DNA from: JADJAH01 sp964615795 | GTDB taxonomy: Bacteria; Bacteroidota; Ignavibacteria; Tepidaquicellales; Tepidaquicellaceae | Assembly: GCA_964615795.1 (NCBI GenBank) | Contig: CAZTQR010000056.1 | Span: 1 to 21,324, forward strand | Length of the DNA stretch: 21,324 nt | Reading direction: 5' to 3' | In this document: positions 15,513 to 21,324 of the stretch, one piece after another | How the letters are laid out: each line of letters starts with the position of its first letter | Position numbering within the stretch: the stretch's first letter is position 1 | Made by a program: the position numbers and the translations under genes | The notes under the pieces: generated by a model | The model's database searches: none | Told to the model about the DNA's origin: nothing | Seen by the model: only the letters and a program-made list of their open reading frames with translations

Positions 15513-16618
15513 GATTTTCCCCGTATTGTTTCGGACATTTGACAGAGAGGGCCGGTAACGGCTTCTTCAAGTTGTTTTATGCTACCCAGGGCCTTTCTGT
15601 ACATACTGCTGAGGATCTTTCTGTCAACCGTCTTCGCGGATTCAAATGCATCCGTCAGTTCATTCAGGCCGTAAGGTTTTTTCACTTCCGCTATTCCCAG
15701 CGCCTTTGAAAGTGCGGTGACTTTGGATGATCTTTCGAGTGACACTACCCTGCAGCCCGCCCATGCCGCAGTGAGCAGAGCATGATATCTTGAAGTGATC
15801 ACCGTTTCGTAATCCGTATAGTGATACACAAGCTCTTTGAGAGGCATACCGGAAAAATAATCCGGCGCGAAGAAGCGGGTTTTCCGGGGCAAAACTCTCA
15901 TCGCGGAAGGAATGATCTTGCCGTACAGCCCGCTTTCAAACATACCTTTTTCATTCACATCGTTTGCAAAGTAAACTGAACGCTTCTTCTGCGAAGAAAT
16001 ATTCCGGAGGAATTTTCTGATGCTGTCAATTGATTCAACATCTGCCTTTTCGTCATAATAGCAGAGCCCGAGCCGGAACTTCCTGATCACTGAATTGTCA
16101 GCATCGCCGAATATTCTGCATAACGGGATGTTTGCAAGATCAGCACACGCCGAAACCTTTGACGGATCCATACCAAAGCCGCTGACAAGTACATCCCGGC
16201 TATGTTCATCCCTGGTCCATACTCTGAGTGCATGCGAAAGAACCTTTGAATACCTCTCTTTCCTTGAAACTGCCTCAGCTTCAGCACCAACGCCAAGCAT
16301 AAACCATCTGCTGTTCGTCTGTGAAAGATTTTCAACATCCCTCTCCAGCTTCATGAGAAACCAGTCGCCTGATGTTGTCTGCACCGGAGTATCACCAACT
16401 CCGATCCACACCGGACATGATTTTGCTTTGAGGTATCTTTGACTTCTCTCGGTGAATTCCACTGAAGGAAACCTGGATCTCTGACAGGCAGAATCTCTCG
16501 GAATGGTGCAATATATCTTGCCCGAACCTGATTGAAAACAGCTTGTGAAACCGTCAAGCATCAGGTCATCGCCGATATTTCCCGCACCGTAAAAATCGAA
16601 GTTCAGAAATATGTCCAT
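15509..16618 (-). CDS. Polysaccharide pyruvyl transferase family protein
   Basis: The 369-residue protein carries the polysaccharide pyruvyl transferase (CsaB/WcaK-like) signatures: FYGAGNIGDDLMLDG (9-23), WTRDEHSRDVL (134-144), a CADLAN segment (158-163) and VITSRYHALLTAAWAGCRVVSL (273-294), whose Arg and His (SRYH 276-279) belong to the active-site region. Members transfer a pyruvyl group from phosphoenolpyruvate to a sugar hydroxyl as a ketal, adding negative charge to capsules, exopolysaccharides or cell-wall polymers; some relatives have other roles. No membrane segment or signal peptide is visible, so it is cytoplasmic. The ATG at 16618 is 24 bases behind the ABC ATPase stop, and the gene's end overlaps the GT9 start. 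The three genes look like one polysaccharide operon. Confidence 0.85.
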   Translation of the reverse strand: MDIFLNFDFYGAGNIGDDLMLDGFTSCFQSGSGKIYCTIPRDSACQRSRFPSVEFTERSQRYLKAKSCPVWIGVGDTPVQTTSGDWFLMKLERDVENLSQTNSRWFMLGVGAEAEAVSRKERYSKVLSHALRVWTRDEHSRDVLVSGFGMDPSKVSACADLANIPLCRIFGDADNSVIRKFRLGLCYYDEKADVESIDSIRKFLRNISSQKKRSVYFANDVNEKGMFESGLYGKIIPSAMRVLPRKTRFFAPDYFSGMPLKELVYHYTDYETVITSRYHALLTAAWAGCRVVSLERSSKVTALSKALGIAEVKKPYGLNELTDAFESAKTVDRKILSSMYRKALGSIKQLEEAVTGPLCQMSETIRGKS

Positions 16619-16642
16619 CTGTCTGATATTAGAAGTGTCGGA

Positions 16643-17920
16643 TCAGTCTGCTTTCCGGCCGGTCCACTTCAGATCGGTCAGCACTACGCCGATGTCCTTT
16701 CCCTTGAACTTGCTTAGTGCCGAGCCGCTCTCAATTACAGTGAAGCTCACCACTCCTTCTTTGGAGTCAAACAGCTGAACATTCTCGATTTGTATCGAAA
16801 CGTTTACAAAGTAATCGCCGGGGGCAAGGAACATACCCGGGATCTCTGCGCTGAAAGCGTAACTGCCTGTTCTTGCACTTTCATCTGAGGCAATGTCATC
16901 AACTCTTTTGGAACTGTAAAAGACCTTTGTTCCTCTTCGCGAGTAAACGGCAAAGCCCATGCTCATTCCGCTTACATAGTTCTTTACTGTGAACGCGAAG
17001 TTAATATAGAACGGCCTTTTTACGTCAATGTCGCCTGTCGGTTCTCCCTCCGGTATATCTGAAATGCTTACGGAAGTATAGTATGCTTCAGGCCTTTCTT
17101 CCGTGAATACTGCCATTGCGCCGTTCTCAGTTCCGGAAGCAAGGTATGCAGATACAACATCCCTGGCAGTACCCGTGGTCTTTACTGAACCGTTCTCCAT
17201 CATAATGCATGATGTGCACAGATTGTTTATTGCCCCCATGTTATGGCTTACAAAAAGTACAGTCCTGCCTTCCTTCTGAGACACATCCTGCATTTTTCCG
17301 ATGCACTTCTTCTGAAACTCCGCATCGCCCACGGCAAGCACTTCGTCAACGATCAGAATCTCAGGTTCAAGATGCGCGGCAACAGCAAAAGCAAGTCTCA
17401 CATACATACCCGATGAGTATCTCTTCACGGGTGTATCAATGTAGTTTCCGATGCCGGAAAACTCCACGATCTCTTCAAACTTGCCTCTTATCTCAGACTT
17501 CGTCATTCCGAGTATGGCTCCGTTGAGGAAGATATTCTCCCTGCCGGTAAGCTCCTGGTGAAATCCCGTACCGACCTCCAGAAGACTTGCAATCCGGCCG
17601 TTTATCCTGACAACACCCGATGTTGGTGATGTAACTCTCGAAAGGATCTTCAGCAGGGTGGATTTGCCCGCGCCGTTTCTGCCTATTATTCCGACTATCT
17701 CTCCCTTTTCGATCTGCAGAGAAACGTCTTTAAGGGCCCATACAAACTCGTGCCCGTTCTTTGAGAGCCTGTTGTTCACCGCGCCGATCTTGAGATACGG
17801 GTCTTCCTTGCCTCTGACGCGCGCCAGAAAGCGGTTAAAGTCCTGAGCTATAGTTTTTGAGGAAATTATGCCTAACCTGTAGAGCTTGGAGAGTTTTTCT
17901 GCCTGAATCGCCGGTGTCAA
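16643..17920 (-). CDS. Polysaccharide ABC transporter ATP-binding protein with Wzt-like C-terminal domain
   Basis: The 425-residue protein has a complete ABC ATPase domain: Walker A GRNGAGKST (80-88), the Q-loop region, signature KRYSSGMYVRLAFAVA (166-181), Walker B ILIVDE (188-193), the typical EVLAVGDAEFQKKC and an H-loop His226 in VSHNM. A C-terminal domain of about 150 residues (270-420) is predicted beta-rich, as in Wzt. In Wzt the equivalent domain recognises the capped end of an O-antigen chain before export. Its partner should be an ABC-2 membrane permease (Wzm type), normally next door; none is present. The start is TTG at 17920, because no ATG lies near the conserved AIQAEKLSKLYRLG opening. 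The TTG overlaps the stop of an upstream orphan reading frame as TTGA. Confidence 0.9.
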   Translation of the reverse strand: MTPAIQAEKLSKLYRLGIISSKTIAQDFNRFLARVRGKEDPYLKIGAVNNRLSKNGHEFVWALKDVSLQIEKGEIVGIIGRNGAGKSTLLKILSRVTSPTSGVVRINGRIASLLEVGTGFHQELTGRENIFLNGAILGMTKSEIRGKFEEIVEFSGIGNYIDTPVKRYSSGMYVRLAFAVAAHLEPEILIVDEVLAVGDAEFQKKCIGKMQDVSQKEGRTVLFVSHNMGAINNLCTSCIMMENGSVKTTGTARDVVSAYLASGTENGAMAVFTEERPEAYYTSVSISDIPEGEPTGDIDVKRPFYINFAFTVKNYVSGMSMGFAVYSRRGTKVFYSSKRVDDIASDESARTGSYAFSAEIPGMFLAPGDYFVNVSIQIENVQLFDSKEGVVSFTVIESGSALSKFKGKDIGVVLTDLKWTGRKAD

Positions 17921-18075
17921 ATTATCCGAAAGAGTTTTTTGCTGATTTTTGCCTGAATGATAAGCTTTTTAGGATCGGTGAAGCGGTCTTTTTCAATGAT
18001 ATGGAGCATCTGTACGATTGCGCCCCGCTTATACCGATCATGAAGCGTATCTGCAAAGATAAGGTTTAGAATTCT
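17917..18075 (-). pseudogene. Orphan open frame ending at the ABC ATPase start, possible gene remnant
   Basis: On the minus strand a frame opens just after a TGA (18076-18078) and runs 52 codons to a TGA at 17917-17919. It contains LNLIFADTLHDRYKRGAIVQ and FTDPKKLIIQAKISKKLF, a charged and amphipathic composition that looks coding. It has no ATG at its head; the first in-frame ATG is at 18009 (30 codons), while an out-of-frame ATG at 18079 is one base off. Its stop shares TTGA with the ABC start, the same junction type as between the pyruvyl transferase and GT9 genes. It may be the C-terminal stub of a lost or frameshifted gene, or a small gene with an unusual start. I do not recognise the family. 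A 70-codon plus-strand frame (17857-18069) covers the same DNA and is less convincing. Confidence 0.3.
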
Positions 18076-18507
18076 TCATGTTAATGCATTTCTTTAAGCA
18101 AATTGCAAAGTCAGTCAGTTTAGCACGGTATATTCCCGGCTGTTCTTTGCCGGAACATCATGACTGTCCAAAATAAATTGTATAACTGGCAAAGCCTTTA
18201 TGACAGAAGTCGCCGCCCCATTTGTCAGAGTCGCACGGAATGTCCGCAATGAGCGGAGGGCGTTCAAATGCCTTGAATCTCAGCTTGAAAATGGCGAATT
18301 TCCCCCGATTTTTGGAAACGTAAGATGCAAATCAAACAGGAGATCCAGCCTTCCATTGGCATTATCGAGACATCCTGCACCAAATAATTTCTGAGAATCA
18401 GCTTTAAACCTCAAGGCTTCTGCGATTCAGCTTCTAAGCAGAGGCTTCGTTCTTTGTTTTGAAAAATTGACATGCACTAATTTCAGACAAAACCATTAAC
18501 AGAATTC
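18076..18507. other. Poorly coding intergenic stretch with several small hairpins
   Basis: No convincing gene is seen in these 432 bases. A 64-codon plus frame (18200-18394) and a 48-codon minus frame across about 18290-18435 are both unrecognised and lack good start signals. Structures seen are CCGGC/GCCGG (18136-18153), and a two-part hairpin at 18238-18265 in which TCCGC pairs with GCGGA and GAATG with CGTTC around a GGG bulge. The third is CTTCTGC/GCAGAGG (18417-18444, one G-T pair) with a T-rich tail. A TTGACA lies at 18467-18472 upstream of cmk, but no good -10 box is correctly spaced. The stretch may hold the promoters for cmk and the divergent polysaccharide operon, a small RNA, or decayed coding DNA. 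Confidence 0.5.
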
Positions 18508-19164
18508 ATGGAAAAAGTTGTTGTGGCAATTGACGGGCCTTCCGGAACGGGTAAAAGCACTACTGCAAAGTTACTGGCTGAAAAACTTGACTACATGTAT
18601 ATAGACAGCGGCGCAATGTACAGGGCAATTACGTATGATGTACTGTCGAAAAAGATCAATCCTGCAGATACTAAGAAGATCGTGGAGCTCGCGAAGAACG
18701 CCAGAATAGAATTCAGCGGAGATGAGTTCTTTTTAAACGGCAAGAATGTGACAAAGGAGATCAGATCAATTGAAGTGACCAACAAGGTAAGCAGTGTAAG
18801 CGCTATAAAAGAGCTCAGAAAGATCCTTGTTGACAAGCAGAGAGAGTATGCAAAAAAGTTCAATGTAGTGATGGACGGCAGAGACATCGGAACGGTTGTC
18901 TTTCCGGAGGCAAAATTCAAGTTCTTTTTTACTTGCGATCTGAATACGCGGGCTGCACGGAGGAGGCAGGACTTTATAGATCACGGAATGAAGATCCCCG
19001 TTGAAAAGATCATGCTTGAACTCAAGAAGCGCGATGAGATAGACACGAAAAGGAAAGAGAGTCCTTTACGGAAAGCTAAGGATGCCATAGAAGTGGACAC
19101 GACAAACATGATAATTGAGGAACAGGTGAACCTTCTTTTGAGAATGGTTCAGGGACTCGACTGA
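18508..19164 (+). CDS. cmk: Cytidylate kinase
   Basis: The 218-residue enzyme phosphorylates CMP and dCMP with ATP. The P-loop GPSGTGKST (10-18), DSGAMYRA (33-40), the CMP-site motif MDGRDIGTVVFPEA (122-135) and the lid region with RAARRRQDF are all present, followed by KRDEIDTKRKESPLRKAKDA, typical of the family. Length is normal for the short bacterial form, and the ATG at 18508 leads directly into the VVVAIDGPSGTGKST core. The gene is followed after 114 bases by rpsA, a pairing widely conserved in bacteria. In many relatives ispH lies between or beside them; here ispH sits about 15 kb away. Confidence 0.97.
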   Translation: MEKVVVAIDGPSGTGKSTTAKLLAEKLDYMYIDSGAMYRAITYDVLSKKINPADTKKIVELAKNARIEFSGDEFFLNGKNVTKEIRSIEVTNKVSSVSAIKELRKILVDKQREYAKKFNVVMDGRDIGTVVFPEAKFKFFFTCDLNTRAARRRQDFIDHGMKIPVEKIMLELKKRDEIDTKRKESPLRKAKDAIEVDTTNMIIEEQVNLLLRMVQGLD

Positions 19165-19210
19165 AACTGAAACCAAACCCCGCTTTGGGGAATCATTAAC
19201 TAAACCACAT

Positions 19211-19258
19211 TGCCGCAGTGGAAAGTGCGGCTTATGCCGGTGAGTTTTAGAACCGGCA
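19211..19258 (+). promoter_or_regulatory. Two tandem hairpins in the rpsA leader
   Basis: Hairpin A pairs GCCGCA (19212-19217) with TGCGGC (19226-19231) around a loop that contains GGA. Hairpin B pairs TGCCGGT (19235-19241) with ACCGGCA (19252-19258) and ends directly before the Shine-Dalgarno tract GGCGAAGGAG. Both stems are perfect. In E. coli the rpsA leader folds into hairpins with GGA-containing loops through which S1 represses its own synthesis; a similar role here is inference. A short CCCC/GGGG hairpin lies at 19178-19190, after cmk, without a T run. Confidence 0.5.
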
Positions 19259-19278
19259 GGCGAAGGAGAAAAAACACA

Positions 19279-21258
19279 ATGCAGGAAACAGAATCAAAAA
19301 CCGAAACGGCCGAGATTATGGAAACTCCGGCGGTTGATAAGGCAGGCAAAGAGGAGAAGGATAAGATCAAGATCCTCGTTGATGACTATGACAGCAGTGA
19401 ATATGAGCAGATGCTCAGCCTGTATGAAAGAACTTTCAATGTTATCAAAGAGAATGAACTGGTTAAGGGCAAGATAGTTGCAATTAACGGTGATGATGTA
19501 CTGATAGATATCGGTTCAAAGTCAGACGGCAGAGTTTCGGTGAATGAGTTTTCCGACCCGGAAGAAATAGTTGTGGGCAATGAGATAGAGGTCTTTCTTG
19601 AGAAGATAGAAGACAAAGAAGGACAGCTTGTGCTTTCCAAGAAGAAAGCGGATTCGATGAAGATGTGGGACAGGATCGTGGAGGCGCATGAGAAGGGAAC
19701 TGTGATCAAGGGCAAATGTGTAAGAAGGATCAAGGGCGGATTTGTTGTTGACATAAGGGGACTTTCGGCATTCCTTCCCGGTTCGCAGATTGACACAAAG
19801 CCGATCAGGGATTACGATGAGTATGTAGGCAAGACAATGGATTTCAAGATCATCAAAGTCAACAATCAGAACGAGAACATCATCATCTCTCACAAGATCC
19901 TTATCGAAGAATCAATGGCAGGTCAGAGGGAAGAACTTCTCAGAACAATCCAGAAGGGCATGACCCTGAAGGCGACGGTGAAAGCCATTACGGACTTCGG
20001 CGTGTTTGTTGATCTTGGAGGACTCGACGGGCTCGTTCACATCACAGATCTCTCATGGGGTAGGATTAATCATCCGAGCGATGTAGTGAAGCTTGACCAG
20101 CACATTGAAGTGTATGTCCTCGAATTCGATCAGGAGAAGAAGAGGGTTTACCTCGGCCTGAAACAATTGCAGAAGCATCCGTGGGATGAGATTCAGAACA
20201 AGTACAAGGTCGGCGACAAAGTATCCGGCAAAGTTGTTTCTCTTACAGAATACGGCGCATTCATAGAGATCGAGAAGGGAATTGAGGGCCTTATCCACAT
20301 CAGCGAAATGTCATGGACACAGCACATCACAAACCCGACACAGATGGTTTCCATGGGACAGGTTGTTGAAGCGCAGATACTTACGATAGACACGGAATCC
20401 AAGAAGCTGTCGCTCGGCATGAAACAGCTCACGCCGAATCCGTGGCAGAGCCTTTTGGACAGGTTCCCGGTTGGCACGAAGCACAAGGGCAAGGTGTGCA
20501 ACGTTACGAACTTCGGCATATTTGTGGAGCTTGAGGACGGAGTTGACGGGCTTGTACATATTTCCGACCTGTCATGGACGAAGAAGATATTCGACATCAA
20601 TGAACTTTACAAGATCGGTGACGAGATCGAAGTTGTGATACTCGGTGTTGATGTTGCCAATCAGAGAATATCGCTTGGCAGGAAGCAGCTGCTTGAGAAT
20701 CCGTGGGACACGCTTGAAAACAAGTACAAGGTTGGTTCCGAAGCGGAGTGCAGGGTCATAAAGCCGATAGAGAAAGGCATCATTGTCGAGCTTCCCGAAA
20801 AAGTGGATTCGTTCATTCCCGCATCACAGCTTTCAACGATCATGATCAAGAACTTCGGAGAGCATTTCAGGACGGGGGATCTGATCAACGCAAAGATCAT
20901 CGAATTTGACAAGAACAACAAGAAGATAGTATTGTCGGTGATCGAGTATCTGAAGGACAAGGATCAGGGGGTTATTGATGAATACATAAGGAGGTTCAGC
21001 CTTCCGAAGAAGTTCACTCTGAAGGATATTCAGGAGAAGACTAGAAGCTTCGAATCGGAGCAGATAGACTTCAAGATCGAGGACATTATCGGTGATGACG
21101 TACCTGCTGTCAATCATCCGCCGAAGCAGGAGAAGGCAACGGCTGAAGCAAAGCCGGCAACTGAAGCGAAAGCAGAAGCTGTGGCTGAGAGTCCTGCCGT
21201 AGAAAAGCCGGAAAGTGCGGAAGAGAAACCGGAAGGGAAGAACGAAGAGAAGGCGTAG
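19279..21258 (+). CDS. rpsA: 30S ribosomal protein S1
   Basis: S1 binds mRNA on the 30S subunit and helps start translation. The 659-residue protein has six S1 RNA-binding domains at about 60-122, 141-208, 227-296, 311-383, 398-470 and 485-555. Domains 3 to 5 are the most typical, each with a GVFVDL/GAFIEI/GIFVEL strand followed by DGLVHI-type and LSW motifs (ITDLSW, ISEMSW, ISDLSW). An acidic N-terminal tail of about 58 residues and a C-terminal tail of about 50 residues rich in Ala, Glu, Lys and Pro flank them. The start is the ATG at 19279, preceded by AAGGAG; an in-frame upstream start at 19210 would translate the leader hairpins and is rejected. It is likely co-transcribed with cmk and closed by the terminator at 21292. 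Confidence 0.96.
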   Translation: MQETESKTETAEIMETPAVDKAGKEEKDKIKILVDDYDSSEYEQMLSLYERTFNVIKENELVKGKIVAINGDDVLIDIGSKSDGRVSVNEFSDPEEIVVGNEIEVFLEKIEDKEGQLVLSKKKADSMKMWDRIVEAHEKGTVIKGKCVRRIKGGFVVDIRGLSAFLPGSQIDTKPIRDYDEYVGKTMDFKIIKVNNQNENIIISHKILIEESMAGQREELLRTIQKGMTLKATVKAITDFGVFVDLGGLDGLVHITDLSWGRINHPSDVVKLDQHIEVYVLEFDQEKKRVYLGLKQLQKHPWDEIQNKYKVGDKVSGKVVSLTEYGAFIEIEKGIEGLIHISEMSWTQHITNPTQMVSMGQVVEAQILTIDTESKKLSLGMKQLTPNPWQSLLDRFPVGTKHKGKVCNVTNFGIFVELEDGVDGLVHISDLSWTKKIFDINELYKIGDEIEVVILGVDVANQRISLGRKQLLENPWDTLENKYKVGSEAECRVIKPIEKGIIVELPEKVDSFIPASQLSTIMIKNFGEHFRTGDLINAKIIEFDKNNKKIVLSVIEYLKDKDQGVIDEYIRRFSLPKKFTLKDIQEKTRSFESEQIDFKIEDIIGDDVPAVNHPPKQEKATAEAKPATEAKAEAVAESPAVEKPESAEEKPEGKNEEKA

Positions 21259-21291
21259 CTGAAAGATCTATAATGCGTGTGCATTTATGCG

Positions 21292-21324
21292 CGGCCCGGC
21301 AATATATATTGCCGGGCCGTTTTT
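21292..21324 (+). terminator. Strong rho-independent terminator after rpsA
   Basis: A perfect 28-base palindrome (21292-21319) with arms CGGCCCGGCAATAT and its exact complement can form a very stable GC-rich stem of 12 bp or more, capped by an AT-rich loop. It is followed by at least five T that run to the window edge. It lies 33 bases after the rpsA stop. The palindrome could act in both directions, but what follows is not visible. Confidence 0.9.

Noticed and set aside
19210..19278. Upstream extension of ribosomal protein S1
   Set aside because: It is Arg-rich, crosses two perfect hairpins, and the ATG at 19279 has AAGGAG in front.
1..21324. CRISPR arrays, tRNA or rRNA genes, insertion sequences, phage genes or toxin-antitoxin pairs
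   Set aside because: No spaced direct repeats, cloverleaf-like segments, transposase motifs or phage proteins were seen on either strand; the content is chromosomal housekeeping and envelope genes.

Overview
The window looks like a chromosomal segment from a Gram-negative bacterium of the Bacteroidota/Chlorobiota/Ignavibacteriota neighbourhood (inference from gene families, no search run). The clues are a GWxTD-domain secreted protein, a DUF2851 protein, the long N-terminally extended form of IspH, a MoxR-associated type DUF58 protein, and a lipoprotein plus a POTRA/D15 outer-membrane barrel that require an outer membrane. Coding density is high. I see no mobile element, CRISPR array, rRNA or tRNA.

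Layout. Positions 207-1244 (+) encode a deoxyhypusine-synthase-like enzyme ending in a clear rho-independent terminator. Against it runs a minus-strand block: gcdH (3878-5056), ispH (2567-3799), sbtA (1592-2554) and sbtB (1298-1591), with hflX (5100-6401) upstream of gcdH. A divergent intergenic region (6402-6611) separates hflX from the plus-strand pair rimO and the GWxTD gene (6612-9267). These converge, with overlapping stop codons, on a minus-strand pair: a TPR lipoprotein and a DUF58 protein (9264-10993). A DUF2851 gene (11051-12451, +) converges on a second minus-strand run: an ABC-transporter ATPase with a Wzt-like C-terminal domain, a polysaccharide pyruvyl transferase, a family 9 glycosyltransferase and a three-POTRA BamA/TamA-like barrel (12456-17920). 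After a poorly coding stretch (18076-18507) come cmk and rpsA (18508-21258, +), closed by a perfect 28-base palindrome and a T run.

How the genes fit together. Most are housekeeping: isoprenoid synthesis (ispH), ribosome maintenance (hflX, rimO, rpsA), nucleotide metabolism (cmk). SbtA/SbtB form a coupled bicarbonate-transporter/PII-like regulator pair placed directly behind ispH. The ABC ATPase, pyruvyl transferase and glycosyltransferase form a small surface-polysaccharide cluster whose membrane permease is not in the window.

For novelty the region is mostly ordinary. The points most worth a second look are the DHS-like enzyme in a bacterial setting with Asn where the human enzyme has a catalytic His; the orphan reading frame that ends in a TTGA overlap with the ABC ATPase start; the unusually frequent, SD-poor TTG starts; and the paired hairpins in the rpsA leader.
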